Shown piece after piece: positions 13,522 to 22,629 of a DNA stretch of 64,000 bases. How positions within the stretch are numbered: position 1 is the first letter of the stretch; every line of letters starts with the position of its first letter. The stretch is taken from the NCBI RefSeq assembly GCF_902705885.1, contig NZ_CACSIP010000045.1:191183-255182 (forward strand). The letters are read 5' to 3'. The notes under the pieces were generated by a model that saw only the letters and a program-made list of their open reading frames with translations, did no database searches and was not told the origin of the DNA. Made by a program: the position numbers and the translations under genes. This DNA is from Mycolicibacterium austroafricanum. GTDB taxonomy: Bacteria; Actinomycetota; Actinomycetes; Mycobacteriales; Mycobacteriaceae.

Positions 13522-14976
13522 ATGCGTGAGGCCGCGGTCCTGGTGCTGGCAGCGGGTGCCGGCACCAGGATGAAATCCGACACCCCCAAGGTGCTGCACA
13601 CCCTCGCGGGCCGCAGCATGCTGGCGCACTGCCTGCACGCGGTGGCCGAGGTGGCGCCCGGGCACCTGGTCGTGGTGGTGGGCCGGGACCGCGAGCGGGT
13701 AGCGCCGACGGCGCTGCAGATCGGCGAGGAACTGGGCCGGCCGGTCGAGATCGCGGTGCAGGAGCAGCAACACGGAACCGGGCACGCCGCCGAATGCGGG
13801 CTGGCGGCCCTGCCGCCGGACTTCGACGGCATCGTGGTCGTGACCTCGGGCGATGTCCCGTTGCTGGACGCCCACACGCTGACCGACCTGATCGCCGCGC
13901 ACAGCGCCGAATCGGCCGTCGCGACGGTGCTGACCACGACGTTGGCCGACCCGACCGGCTACGGGCGGATCCTCCGCACCCAGGACGGGGCGGTGATGGG
14001 GATCGTGGAGCAGGCCGACGCCAGCCCGTCACAGCGGGCGATCACCGAGGTCAATGCCGGCGTTTATGCGTTCGACATCGACGCGCTGCGCTCGGCTCTG
14101 GGCCGGCTGCGCTCGGACAACGCCCAACACGAGCTCTACCTGACCGACGTCATCTCGATCGTGCGTTCCGACGGGCGCAGCGTGCGTGCCCAGCACGTCG
14201 ACGACACCGCGCTGGTCACCGGCGTCAACGACCGGGTGCAACTGGCCGAGCTGGGCGCCGAGCTCAACCGCCGCATCGTCGCTGATCATCAGCGCTCCGG
14301 GGTGACGATCGTCGACCCCGCCTCCACCTGGATCGACGTCGATGTCACCATCGGCCGCGACACCGTGGTGCGCCCCGGCACCCAGCTACGGGGCACGACG
14401 AACATCGGTGGGCGCTGCGAGATCGGGCCCGACACCACCTTGACCGACGTCACCGTCGGCGACGGCGCCGAGGTGGTCCGCACCCACGGCAGTTCCTCGA
14501 CGATCGGGGCCGACGCGACCGTCGGACCGTTCACCTATCTGCGGCCCGGCACCGTGCTGGGCACCGCCGGCAAGCTGGGCGCTTTCGTCGAGACGAAGAA
14601 CTCCTCCATCGGCGACGGCACCAAGGTGCCGCACCTGACCTACGTCGGCGACGCCGACATCGGTGAGCACAGCAACATCGGCGCGTCCAGCGTATTCGTC
14701 AACTACGACGGAGAAACCAAGCGGCGCACCACAATCGGCTCGCACGTCCGCACCGGTTCGGACACCATGTTCGTCGCTCCGGTGACCATCGGCGACGGCG
14801 CCTACACCGGCGCCGGCACGGTGGTCCGCGAAGACGTGCCCCCCGGAGCGCTGGCGGTGTCCGCGGGTCCGCAACGCAACATCGAAGGCTGGGTGCAACG
14901 TAAGCGCCCGGGCAGCGCAGCCGCGGCGGCGGCCCGGGCATCCGCCGAGACGGAGGACGAACCTACCGGCAGGTAG
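13522..14976 (+). CDS. glmU: GlmU, bifunctional UDP-GlcNAc synthesis enzyme
   Basis: GlmU acetylates glucosamine-1-phosphate and then transfers UMP, making UDP-GlcNAc for peptidoglycan. The 484-residue protein starts [24 protein letters not shown] in two parts: the nucleotide signature LAAGAGTRM and then the uridylyltransferase domain to about residue 230. The rest is a left-handed beta-helix of hexapeptide repeats (for example [16 protein letters not shown]), with the acetyltransferase region [11 protein letters not shown] and [10 protein letters not shown]. The tail is Ala/Glu rich. The ATG follows GGGAAGGA. prs follows 91 bp downstream, the conserved mycobacterial pair. Confidence 0.97.
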   Translation: MREAAVLVLAAGAGTRMKSDTPKVLHTLAGRSMLAHCLHAVAEVAPGHLVVVVGRDRERVAPTALQIGEELGRPVEIAVQEQQHGTGHAAECGLAALPPDFDGIVVVTSGDVPLLDAHTLTDLIAAHSAESAVATVLTTTLADPTGYGRILRTQDGAVMGIVEQADASPSQRAITEVNAGVYAFDIDALRSALGRLRSDNAQHELYLTDVISIVRSDGRSVRAQHVDDTALVTGVNDRVQLAELGAELNRRIVADHQRSGVTIVDPASTWIDVDVTIGRDTVVRPGTQLRGTTNIGGRCEIGPDTTLTDVTVGDGAEVVRTHGSSSTIGADATVGPFTYLRPGTVLGTAGKLGAFVETKNSSIGDGTKVPHLTYVGDADIGEHSNIGASSVFVNYDGETKRRTTIGSHVRTGSDTMFVAPVTIGDGAYTGAGTVVREDVPPGALAVSAGPQRNIEGWVQRKRPGSAAAAAARASAETEDEPTGR

Positions 14977-15067
14977 CCGATTGTTGGCATTCTGGTAACC
15001 CGGCAGCGTAGGTGCGTAACCGCTACGTACGATGGCCCGGTATCGATCCCCGAGCCAAGGGCAGCCC

Positions 15068-16048
15068 GTGAGCCACGACTGGACCGACAACCGCAAAAAC
15101 CTGATGCTCTTCTCGGGTCGGGCGCACCCCGAACTGGCCGAGCAGGTCGCCAAGGAACTCGATGTTCCGGTCACCGCGCAATCCGCACGGGACTTCGCCA
15201 ACGGCGAGATCTTCGTCCGCTTCGACGAGTCGGTGCGCGGCTGCGACGCGTTCGTACTGCAGAGCCATCCATGGCCACTGAACCAGTGGCTGATGGAACA
15301 GCTGATCATGATCGACGCGCTCAAGCGCGGCAGCGCCAAACGCATCACCGCGATCCTGCCGTTCTACCCGTACGCCCGCCAGGACAAGAAGCACCGCGGC
15401 CGCGAGCCCATCTCCGCGCGTCTGGTCGCCGATCTGCTCAAGACCGCCGGCGCGGACCGGATCGTCACCGTCGACCTGCACACCGACCAGATCCAGGGGT
15501 TCTTCGACGGTCCGGTCGACCACATGCGCGCACAGAAGCTGCTGACCGGCTACATCGCCGACAACTACTCCGACCACGACATGGTCGTCGTCTCCCCCGA
15601 CTCCGGCCGGGTGCGCGTCGCCGAGAAGTGGGCCGACTCGCTGGGTGGCGTGCCGCTCGCGTTCATCCACAAGACCCGCGACCCGCTGGTGCCCAACCAG
15701 GTCAAGTCGAACAGGGTGGTCGGCGACGTGCGGGGCAAGACCTGCATCCTGACCGACGACATGATCGACACCGGCGGCACCATCGCCGGTGCCGTCCGGT
15801 TGCTGAAAGAGGACGGCGCGGTCGACGTCGTCATCGCCGCCACCCACGGTGTGCTGTCCGACCCGGCCCGGGAACGCCTGAACGAAAGCGGCGCACGCGA
15901 AGTCATCGTCACCAACACCCTGCCGATCGGCGAGGAAAAGCTGTTCCCGCAGCTCACCGTGCTGTCGATCGCGCCGCTGCTGGCCAACACCATTCGCGCG
16001 GTATTCGAGAATGGCTCGGTGACAGGGCTTTTCGACGGGTCCGCCTGA
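15068..16048 (+). CDS. prsA: Ribose-phosphate pyrophosphokinase
   Basis: PRPP synthetase (326 residues) makes 5-phosphoribosyl diphosphate from ribose-5-phosphate and ATP; in mycobacteria PRPP also feeds decaprenyl-phosphoryl-arabinose for the cell wall. It shows the ATP-binding flexible loop PFYPYARQDKKHRGREPISA and the PRPP-binding loop CILTDDMIDTGGTI. The GTG at 15068 (MSHDWTDNRKNL) gives the usual mycobacterial length and has AAGGGC upstream; an upstream ATG at 15032 would add twelve atypical residues. It follows glmU and precedes an ArsC-like gene by one base. Confidence 0.96.
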   Translation: MSHDWTDNRKNLMLFSGRAHPELAEQVAKELDVPVTAQSARDFANGEIFVRFDESVRGCDAFVLQSHPWPLNQWLMEQLIMIDALKRGSAKRITAILPFYPYARQDKKHRGREPISARLVADLLKTAGADRIVTVDLHTDQIQGFFDGPVDHMRAQKLLTGYIADNYSDHDMVVVSPDSGRVRVAEKWADSLGGVPLAFIHKTRDPLVPNQVKSNRVVGDVRGKTCILTDDMIDTGGTIAGAVRLLKEDGAVDVVIAATHGVLSDPARERLNESGAREVIVTNTLPIGEEKLFPQLTVLSIAPLLANTIRAVFENGSVTGLFDGSA

Positions 16049-16049
16049 T

Positions 16050-16403
16050 ATGTCGGAGCGCGGCACGGCAACCATCTACCACAACCCGAAGTGCTCGACG
16101 TCGCGCAAGACGCTGGAGTTGCTGCGCGACAACGGCGTTGAGCCCGAGATCGTGCTGTACCTCAAGACCCCGCCGTCGCGCGCCGAACTCGTGAAGCTGA
16201 TCGCCGACGCCGGGATCGACGTGCGCACGGCCGTGCGCAAACGTGAATCGCTCTACACCGAACTGGGGCTGGCCTCGGCGTCGGACGACGACCTGCTCGA
16301 CGCGATGGCGCAGCACCCCATCCTGATCGAGCGGCCGTTCGTGGTGACCTCCAAGGGGACCCGGCTGGCGCGGCCGCTCGACAACGTCCGAGAGATTTTG
16401 TGA
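16050..16403 (+). CDS. ArsC/YfgD-family glutaredoxin-fold reductase
   Basis: Small protein (117 residues) of the ArsC family, which reduces arsenate with glutathione or mycothiol-type systems; many members have other or unknown substrates. The catalytic region is YHNPKCSTSRKTLELL with a single active-site cysteine, and the family arginines appear in ILIERPFVV and KGTRLARP. No ars regulator or efflux gene lies nearby, so an arsenic role is not supported by context. The ATG begins one base after the prs stop, and its own stop overlaps the lpqT start (GTGA), so it is translated as part of this operon. Confidence 0.88.
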   Translation: MSERGTATIYHNPKCSTSRKTLELLRDNGVEPEIVLYLKTPPSRAELVKLIADAGIDVRTAVRKRESLYTELGLASASDDDLLDAMAQHPILIERPFVVTSKGTRLARPLDNVREIL

Positions 16404-17062
16404 CGGTTCGGTCCCTGGTGGCGGCTGCCGCGGCGACACTGGTGGCTGTGATGGCGGCGGGCTGCGGGACCGAAGCCCCCGACTATCAGTCCGTGTGGTC
16501 GACGCCCAGCCAGACGACCACGGTGCCGCCCACCTCGGCCGTGGCGGCTCCGGTGAACATCGCCGGGTTCCTCGAGCAGTCCGGCGTCGTCGGGCAGCCC
16601 GTCGTCTTCGACAAGCTGACCGACCTGACGATCTCGATGCCCACGCCGCAGGGTTGGACCCCCTACCAGGGCACCAACCTTGCGCCGGGCACCCGGATGA
16701 TCGTCAAGGGCGACACCTACCCGACCGCGATGCTGATGGTGTTCCGACTCGAGGGCGACTTCGACGCCCGCGAAGCCGTCACGCACGGCAACGTCGACGC
16801 CGAGATGTCGCAGAACTTCCGGGAGCTCAACTCGTCCGTCGCGGACTTCGCCGGGTTCCCGTCGTCGATGATCGAGGGCAGCTACGACCTCAACGGCACC
16901 CGGATGCACAGTTACAACCGCATCGTCATCGCCACCGGCGCCGCACCGGACAACCAGCGCTACCTGATCCAGTTCACCGTGACCGGCTACGCCGAGGACG
17001 CTGCTGACGAAGCGCCGGACATCGAGGAGATCATCGACGGCTTCACCGTCGAGGTGCCCTGA
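16400..17062 (+). CDS. lpqT: LpqT-like lipoprotein (LpqN/LpqT family)
   Basis: Secreted lipoprotein of 220 residues in the mycobacterial LpqN/LpqT family. The signal peptide ends VMAAGC with the lipidated C22, followed by a Thr/Pro linker and a PsbP-like globular domain (about residues 60-220) typical of this group. Members have been linked to host interaction and to mycomembrane export partners, but no activity can be read here. The GTG start overlaps the ArsC-like stop by four bases. A long palindrome begins directly after the stop codon. Confidence 0.88.
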   Translation: MTVRSLVAAAAATLVAVMAAGCGTEAPDYQSVWSTPSQTTTVPPTSAVAAPVNIAGFLEQSGVVGQPVVFDKLTDLTISMPTPQGWTPYQGTNLAPGTRMIVKGDTYPTAMLMVFRLEGDFDAREAVTHGNVDAEMSQNFRELNSSVADFAGFPSSMIEGSYDLNGTRMHSYNRIVIATGAAPDNQRYLIQFTVTGYAEDAADEAPDIEEIIDGFTVEVP

Positions 17063-17070
17063 CCCCCTTG

Positions 17071-17133
17071 CGCCGGAACGGTATTCCAGCAGAGGTTCTT
17101 TGAGCACCGCCCTGCTGGAATACCGTTCCGGCG
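17071..17133. repeat. Long palindromic element, copy 1 (22-bp arms, 19-nt loop)
   Basis: Arms at 17071-17092 and 17112-17133 are perfect reverse complements (arm begins CGCCGGAACGGTATTCCAGC). The loop at 17093-17111 is 19 nt. A C5 tract before and a G5 tract after partly extend the dyad. It starts eight bases after the lpqT stop and lies 33 bp before the next gene, so it could act as a terminator or RNA-stability hairpin. A second copy with the same arms lies at 50717-50789. Confidence 0.9.
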
Positions 17134-17165
17134 AAGGTTGGGGGTCGAACATTAGGGTGGTGCAG

Positions 17166-18047
17166 ATGAGCGACTGGACCGCCTCCGACCTGCCCTCATT
17201 CGACGGCCGCACCGTGATCGTCACCGGCGCCAACAGCGGCCTCGGCCTGGTGACCGCCCGCGAGTTGGCCCGCGTCGGCGCCAAGACCATCCTGGCGGTG
17301 CGCAACCTCGAGAAAGGCGCGGCCGCCGCCGCGCAGATGAGCGGCGACGTCGAGGTGCGCAAGCTCGATCTGCAGGATCTGGCCTCGATCCGGGAGTTCG
17401 CCGACGGTGTCGCCGAGGCCGGCACCACGGTCGACGTGCTGGTCAACAACGCGGGCATCATGGCGGTGCCGTACGCACTGACCGTCGACGGGTTCGAGAG
17501 CCAGATCGGGACCAACCACCTCGGCCATTTCGCGCTGACCAATCTGCTGTTGCCCACGATCACCGATCGGGTGGTCACCGTGTCCTCGATGATGCACCTG
17601 CTCGGCTACCTCAGCCTCAAGGACCTCAACTGGAAGGCGCGGCCCTACCTCGCCTGGCCGGCCTACGGCCAGTCGAAGCTCGCCAACCTGCTGTTCACGA
17701 CCGAACTGCAGCGCAGGCTGACCGCGGCCGGGTCCCCGCTGACCGCAGTCGCAGCCCATCCCGGGTACTCGGCGACCAACCTGCAGGGACAGACCGGGAA
17801 CCAATTCGGCACCCGTTTCTGGGACACCGCCAACCGGCTGACGGCCACCGACGCCGACTTCGGCGCCCGCCAGACCCTGTACGCGGCGTCACAGCCGCTG
17901 CCTGGGGACAGCTTCATCGGGCCGCGATTCGGCATGCGAGGCCCCACCGGACAGGCGCAGCGCAGCCCGCTGGCCCGCAACCGAGCCAAGGCCGCCGCAC
18001 TGTGGACCCTTTCCGAGCAGCTCACCGGGGTCGAGTTTCCCTTCTGA
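17166..18047 (+). CDS. Short-chain dehydrogenase/reductase
   Basis: Classical-to-retinol-dehydrogenase-like SDR of 293 residues. It has the NAD(P)-binding motif TGANSGLG, the structural NNAGI and the catalytic pair YxxxK in AYGQSKLANLLFTTEL, together with the upstream serine in VVTVSSMMHLLGYL. The substrate is unknown. The ATG at 17166 was chosen because homologous SDRs begin at the DLPSFDGRTVIVTG segment just after it; an upstream start would read through the palindromic repeat. It is not part of the M. tuberculosis gene order as I recall it. Confidence 0.85.
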   Translation: MSDWTASDLPSFDGRTVIVTGANSGLGLVTARELARVGAKTILAVRNLEKGAAAAAQMSGDVEVRKLDLQDLASIREFADGVAEAGTTVDVLVNNAGIMAVPYALTVDGFESQIGTNHLGHFALTNLLLPTITDRVVTVSSMMHLLGYLSLKDLNWKARPYLAWPAYGQSKLANLLFTTELQRRLTAAGSPLTAVAAHPGYSATNLQGQTGNQFGTRFWDTANRLTATDADFGARQTLYAASQPLPGDSFIGPRFGMRGPTGQAQRSPLARNRAKAAALWTLSEQLTGVEFPF

Positions 18048-18050
18048 TTT

Positions 18051-18078
18051 TTGGCTGACCGCGGTTCTGCGCTACCCT
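18051..18078 (+). promoter_or_regulatory. Possible promoter for rplY
   Basis: TTGGCT (18051-18056) and TACCCT (18073-18078) are spaced 16 bp, a plausible housekeeping-type promoter. It would give a leader of about 120 nt before rplY. No known leader structure was recognised. Confidence 0.3.
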
Positions 18079-18203
18079 TGCAGACGCGTCACGGCGAGGG
18101 TGGCCTGATCTTCACGGCCACCGTTATCGACGGGAACCAGCATCTCCGATGGTGTTAACCCCTGGCCGTGCCCGACACCGATCACCGGCACAGGAGCACC
18201 ACA

Positions 18204-18866
18204 ATGGCGAGGAACGCCCCCAACAATCTGACCGCCCAGGTCCGCAGCGCCACCGGCAAGGGCGCCTCGCGCCGCGCCCGCCGCGAGGGCAAGGTACCCG
18301 CGGTGCTGTACGGCCACGGCTCCGACCCGCGCCATCTCGAGCTCGACGCACGTGACTTCGCTGCGGTGCTCCGCCACACCGGCACCAACGCGGTGCTCAC
18401 GCTCGACATCGAAGGCACCGAGCAGCTCGCGCTGACCAGGACGCTGGAGATCCACCCGATCCGCCGCAACATCCAGCACGCCGACCTGCTCGTGGTGCGC
18501 CGCGGCGAGAAGGTGACCGTCGAGGTCAACATCGCGGTCGAGGGTGACGCCGCCCCCGACACCCTGGTCAACCAGGAAACCAACACCATCGAGATCGAGG
18601 CCGACGTCCAGTCGATCCCCGAGCAGTTCACCGTGTCGGTCGAGGGCGCCACTGCGGGCACTCAGATCACCGCAGCCGGGGTCGAGTTGCCCGAGGGCGT
18701 GACGCTGGTGTCCGACCCCGAACTGTTGGTGGTCAACGTGATCGTCGCGCCGACCGCCGAGGACCTCGAGTCCGAGGGCGCCGGCGAAGAGGGCGAGGCC
18801 GCCACCGAGGCGGCCGCCACCGGAGAAGCCACCGAGGAAGCCGCATCCGACTCCGATTCCGACTAG
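18204..18866 (+). CDS. rplY: 50S ribosomal protein L25 (Ctc-like)
   Basis: Ribosomal protein L25 with a C-terminal CTC domain, 220 residues, binding 5S rRNA. The N-terminal L25 domain reads [31 protein letters not shown]. The second beta domain and a strongly acidic Glu/Ala tail follow. The ATG at 18204 has GGAG nine bases upstream; reading from an earlier ATG at 18168 would add non-homologous residues. pth begins 23 bp downstream, the standard rplY-pth operon of actinobacteria. Confidence 0.95.
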   Translation: MARNAPNNLTAQVRSATGKGASRRARREGKVPAVLYGHGSDPRHLELDARDFAAVLRHTGTNAVLTLDIEGTEQLALTRTLEIHPIRRNIQHADLLVVRRGEKVTVEVNIAVEGDAAPDTLVNQETNTIEIEADVQSIPEQFTVSVEGATAGTQITAAGVELPEGVTLVSDPELLVVNVIVAPTAEDLESEGAGEEGEAATEAAATGEATEEAASDSDSD

Positions 18867-18889
18867 GCCTGCCGGGACGGACTGCTGTC

Positions 18890-19492
18890 GTGGCCGAGCC
18901 GTCCCCTGCCCCCGGGCAGGGAACCCTGCTGGTGGTCGGACTCGGCAATCCGGGACCGAAGTACGCCGCTAACCGGCACAACGTCGGCTTCATGGTCGCC
19001 GACGTCCTCGCCGACCGGCTCGGTGAGACGTTCAAGGTGCACAAGAAGTCCGGGGCCGAGGTGGCCACCGCCCGGCTCGCCGGCCGGTCGGTGGTGCTCG
19101 CCAAGCCGCGGGTGTACATGAATGAATCCGGCAGGCAGGTCGGACCGCTGGCGAAGTTCTATTCGGTGGCCCCGGCGGACATCGTGGTGATCCACGACGA
19201 ACTCGACATCGACTTCGGGCGCATCCGGCTCAAGCTGGGCGGCGGTGAGGGTGGCCACAACGGCCTGCGTTCCATCGTTTCGGCGTTGGGCACCAAGGAC
19301 TTCAAGCGGGTACGGATCGGCATCGGCCGCCCGCCCGGGCGCAAGGATCCGGCCACCTACGTGCTGGAGAACTTCGGTTCGGTCGAGCGTGCCGAGGTCC
19401 CGACCATCTGCGAGCAGGCCGCCGACGCCACCGAGCTGCTGATCGCCCAGGGACTCGAAACCGCGCAGAACACCGTCCACGCGTGGTCCTAG
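18890..19492 (+). CDS. pth: Peptidyl-tRNA hydrolase
   Basis: Pth recycles peptidyl-tRNAs released during translation. The 200-residue protein shows [20 protein letters not shown] with the catalytic histidine, the substrate-gate asparagine in YMNESG, HDELDI with the catalytic aspartate, and [13 protein letters not shown]. It starts at GTG 18890. Its last four bases overlap the end of the convergent ferredoxin-like gene, so neither gene has room for its own terminator outside the coding sequence. Confidence 0.96.
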   Translation: MAEPSPAPGQGTLLVVGLGNPGPKYAANRHNVGFMVADVLADRLGETFKVHKKSGAEVATARLAGRSVVLAKPRVYMNESGRQVGPLAKFYSVAPADIVVIHDELDIDFGRIRLKLGGGEGGHNGLRSIVSALGTKDFKRVRIGIGRPPGRKDPATYVLENFGSVERAEVPTICEQAADATELLIAQGLETAQNTVHAWS

Positions 19493-20517
19493 CGCAGCCC
19501 CATCCCGCCGTCCACCACTTTGACGCGCTTGTGCGGGAACCGCTTTCGCGCGTGCGCCTCGGCATCGGAATCCGCTAGCACATAGAGGTTCTCGACCTTG
19601 TCCTGAAGCGGCTTGAGCACCAGGTCCATGAACCCCTTGCGGTCATCGAGATAGGGTTCGATGACCTCCTCCCCTGCAGGGCAGACCGCCAGGCAGTAGG
19701 CGGCCTTGTAGTTGGCCTTGAACGACAGGCTCTGCCACATCGACGCGTTCTCCGAATCGCTGACGCGGGAGCGGAAGTCGGCGGCATCGGCGCTGTCGGC
19801 GACGGTCTGCGCCCAGTCGGTGAAGCCGCCCATGAACTCGCGGTAATTGTGTACCGAACACGCGAAGAAGTCGAAGTCGCCGTCCTTCTTGATGGCACCC
19901 ACCGGACAGGCGGCAACGCACAGCTTGCATTCCAGGCACGGTGAATAGTCGAGCGGCACACCGTAGCTGCTGATCGGTGCGGCGACCAGGATGGTGCCGA
20001 GGAGGATGAAGTTGCCGAATCTGGGATGGATCACGTTGCGGTGGATGCCCATCACCCCGAGGCCGGCGGCCACCGCGACGGGCTTGTGCGCCACCACCCA
20101 GATCCGGCCCGGAAAGCGGTCCATCTCCATCGGGAAGGTGGCCGACGGGTTCACCACCCGGTAGCCGGTGTCCTGCAGCGCCCGGGTGATCCGGTGCGCC
20201 GCCTCGTTCATCACCTCGCCGCTGCGGTGGAACTCCTGGTTGGCCACGCTGCGTTCACTCGAACGGACGTTGTCGCGGTTCATCTTCACCACCAGGGAGA
20301 TGTAGCTGAGTGTGCCCGGCAGGGCCGCTTCGACGTGCTCGCGCTCCGAACTCAGGGCGGGGTCGTCGACGGCGGCGAAGGCGACGTCGTCGGCGCCGGC
20401 ATCCAGACAGACCTGCCGCAGCCAGTCCGCGTCGATGGTGCCGGGTTTGGGCGTCGAGCGGGATCGCACCGTGCGGACGGTGGGGTGCTCGGCCAGTCGT
20501 GAAGGTAACCTCTCCAT
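19489..20517 (-). CDS. Two-cluster 4Fe-4S protein, QueG/reductive-dehalogenase-like
   Basis: Protein of 342 residues related to the iron-sulfur part of epoxyqueuosine reductase and reductive dehalogenases. It carries [12 protein letters not shown], a full 4Fe-4S motif, and a second cysteine group ending [11 protein letters not shown]. The N-terminal ~170 residues resemble the corrinoid-binding region of that superfamily, but I cannot identify ligands with confidence. There is no partner oxidoreductase gene. The ATG at 20515-20517 is preferred over a TTG six codons upstream because a TACTAT -10 element ends seven bases before it, which would give a leaderless mRNA. Confidence 0.75.
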   Translation of the reverse strand: MERLPSRLAEHPTVRTVRSRSTPKPGTIDADWLRQVCLDAGADDVAFAAVDDPALSSEREHVEAALPGTLSYISLVVKMNRDNVRSSERSVANQEFHRSGEVMNEAAHRITRALQDTGYRVVNPSATFPMEMDRFPGRIWVVAHKPVAVAAGLGVMGIHRNVIHPRFGNFILLGTILVAAPISSYGVPLDYSPCLECKLCVAACPVGAIKKDGDFDFFACSVHNYREFMGGFTDWAQTVADSADAADFRSRVSDSENASMWQSLSFKANYKAAYCLAVCPAGEEVIEPYLDDRKGFMDLVLKPLQDKVENLYVLADSDAEAHARKRFPHKRVKVVDGGMGLR

Positions 20518-20524
20518 GCTGGGT

Positions 20525-20530
20525 ATAGTA
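20525..20530 (-). promoter_or_regulatory. -10 element for a leaderless 4Fe-4S protein mRNA
   Basis: On the minus strand TACTAT lies seven bases before the ATG at 20517, the spacing that places the transcription start on the start codon. No convincing -35 was seen. Leaderless transcripts are common in mycobacteria. Confidence 0.45.
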
Positions 20531-20669
20531 CACAATACTCAGCTGGACGGGGAGCTGCCGCTCCACACCAGCAGCAGGATCTCACTCGCCGGCCACGACG
20601 GGCACGCCAAACGCCGCGGAACATGGCGCGGCGGTGTACCGACACGCGCCCGCCGGGAGGGAGCCGGTC

Positions 20670-21524
20670 CTACCCCGACGTGCGGCGGCGGTAGGCGTAC
20701 AACGCCACCGGCGCGAACACCGCCGTCAGCGCCAGTGACCACAGGATCGTCGACAGCACCGGATGATGCAGCGGCAGTTGGGCACCGGCGGGCGCCGGAC
20801 CACCATTGCCCCACAGCTCGCGCATCGCCTGCGCCAGCGAGGACACCGGGTTCCACTCGGCGATCATCCGCAGCCAGTGCGGCATCGGCTCGGTCGGCAC
20901 GAACGTGTTGGCCAGGAAGGTCACCGGGAAGAGCGCGGTGAACATCACGCCGTTGACCGCCTCGACGGTGCGCATCAACGAGCCGACGAGGATCCCGAAC
21001 CAGATCATCCCGAAGCCGAACAACAGCAGCAGCACGAAGGCCAGCACCGCTTCGGCGATGCCTCCCCGGATCCGCCATCCGATCAGCAGCCCCGTCACCG
21101 CCATCACCACCACGCCCAACGACGAGTGGATGACGCTGGCGATACTGCGTCCGATCAACACCGAAGAACGGGAGATCGGCAGCGACCGGAACCGGTCGAT
21201 GATCCCCTTCTCCACGTCGGCGGTGATCCCCGCCGCCACCACGAACGCCGAGAACACGATGGTCTGCGCCAGGATGCCCGGAAGCAGGAACTCCCGGTAG
21301 GACGCCCCACCGGTGTTGGTGATCGACGCGCCGAAGACGAACGCGAACAACAACACGAACATGATCGGCTGCGCCGTGACGTCGCTGAGCATCTCGGGCA
21401 TCCGCTTGGTGTGAATCATGTTGCGCTTGACCATGATCCAGGACTGCTGCAACAGGTTCGTCGGATGCGTCGGGACGGGCCGGGGCGTGATGGGCACCGG
21501 TGCCCTGGTCTCGAGTGCGGTCAT
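20670..21524 (-). CDS. ABC-2 type exporter permease (DrrB-like)
   Basis: Membrane subunit of 284 residues with about six transmembrane helices, of the ABC-2/DrrB class that exports drugs or lipids. The N-terminal half reads WIMVKRNMIHTKRMPEMLSDVTAQPIMFVLLFAFVFG, in the form usual for these permeases, and a conserved RFRSLPISRSSVLIGR loop follows the second helix group. Its start overlaps the ATPase stop by four bases. The substrate is unknown. In position it lies between pth and the Pks16-like ligase, where M. tuberculosis has no such gene as I recall. Confidence 0.88.
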   Translation of the reverse strand: MTALETRAPVPITPRPVPTHPTNLLQQSWIMVKRNMIHTKRMPEMLSDVTAQPIMFVLLFAFVFGASITNTGGASYREFLLPGILAQTIVFSAFVVAAGITADVEKGIIDRFRSLPISRSSVLIGRSIASVIHSSLGVVVMAVTGLLIGWRIRGGIAEAVLAFVLLLLFGFGMIWFGILVGSLMRTVEAVNGVMFTALFPVTFLANTFVPTEPMPHWLRMIAEWNPVSSLAQAMRELWGNGGPAPAGAQLPLHHPVLSTILWSLALTAVFAPVALYAYRRRTSG

Positions 21525-22483
21525 GCGCCCACTTCCTCACTGTCTTCGGTTCGGTGGCCGGTGAGCGTCAGGAACACGTCATCGAGGCTCGGGCGCGACA
21601 GCCCGATGTCGTCGACACCGATGCCGCTGTCGCGCAGCCACCCCGCCACACTGATCATGTCGTCGAGCCCGTCGGCCGAGGCGGTCAGCCGGCGGGCCGC
21701 GGTGTCGGTGAACACCTCGGCACCGGTCCTGGCCAACAGGGCGTGGGCAGGCTCCAGGTCGGCGACGTCGGCGACGGTGACCACGAGGCTGGCACGACCC
21801 GCCTGCTGCTTGAGTTCCAGCGGTGAGCCCTGCGCGATGATGCGTCCCCGGTCGATCACGACGATGTTGTCGGCCAGCTGATCGGCCTCCTCCAGGTACT
21901 GGGTGGTCAGCAGCAGTGTCGTCCCCTGCGCCACCAGCCCGCGCAACACGTCCCACAGCTCGCTTCGGCTGCGGGGATCCAGGCCGGTGGTGGGCTCGTC
22001 GAGAAACAGCACCGGCGGCGACGCCAGCAGGCTCACGGCGAGGTCCAGACGGCGCCGCATCCCTCCGGAATAGGACTTCACCACCCGGTCCCCCGCATCG
22101 GTGAGCGAGAACTGCTGCAGCAGTTGATCACCGATCCTGTTCAGGTGGTTACGCCGGATGCCGTAGAGACCGCCGATCATCCGGATGTTCTCCCGCCCGG
22201 TGAGCAACTCGTCGACGGTGGCCACCTGACCGGTCAGGCCCATGTGGCGACGCACCTGGTCGGGATCGGTCAGCACGTCGTAACCGGCGACGCGCGCGGT
22301 GCCGCTGGTCGGCTCGGTGAGCGTGGTCATCATCCGGACCGTGGTCGTCTTGCCGGCGCCGTTGGGGCCCAACAGGCCCAACACGGTCCCGGGGGGAACG
22401 GTGAAGCTGACGCCGTCGACGGCAGTTTCCTGGCCGTAGCGCTTGACGAGTTCGATCGCTTCGATCGCCGGCGGGGATGGCAT
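21521..22483 (-). CDS. ABC exporter ATPase (DrrA-like)
   Basis: ATPase of about 320 residues driving the adjacent DrrB-like permease. It has Walker A LLGPNGAGKTTTVRMM, signature YSGGMRRRLDLAVSL, Walker B VLFLDEPTTGLD and the daunorubicin-resistance-type C-terminal domain. The ATG at 22483 was chosen; an in-frame ATG at 22510 is also possible, and neither has a clear Shine-Dalgarno. The two genes are translationally coupled. No regulator or biosynthetic partner lies beside them. Confidence 0.88.
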   Translation of the reverse strand: MPSPPAIEAIELVKRYGQETAVDGVSFTVPPGTVLGLLGPNGAGKTTTVRMMTTLTEPTSGTARVAGYDVLTDPDQVRRHMGLTGQVATVDELLTGRENIRMIGGLYGIRRNHLNRIGDQLLQQFSLTDAGDRVVKSYSGGMRRRLDLAVSLLASPPVLFLDEPTTGLDPRSRSELWDVLRGLVAQGTTLLLTTQYLEEADQLADNIVVIDRGRIIAQGSPLELKQQAGRASLVVTVADVADLEPAHALLARTGAEVFTDTAARRLTASADGLDDMISVAGWLRDSGIGVDDIGLSRPSLDDVFLTLTGHRTEDSEEVGA

Positions 22484-22629
22484 GGGCTCGACGGTATCCG
22501 CGCGGACCGACATCCGGCCACTCGATTTCCCTCGCGGCACGCAGGCCGCGCTGAGCGCCCGCGAACGTGCGCAAAATGCCACGGATCACGGCGCGTCCGC
22601 GTGCGGACACGCACGCTCGCGGGGAAGGG

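Noticed and set aside
16050-16403. Arsenic-resistance operon
   Set aside because: Only an ArsC-like fold is present; there is no regulator or efflux gene and it is coupled to prs and lpqT.
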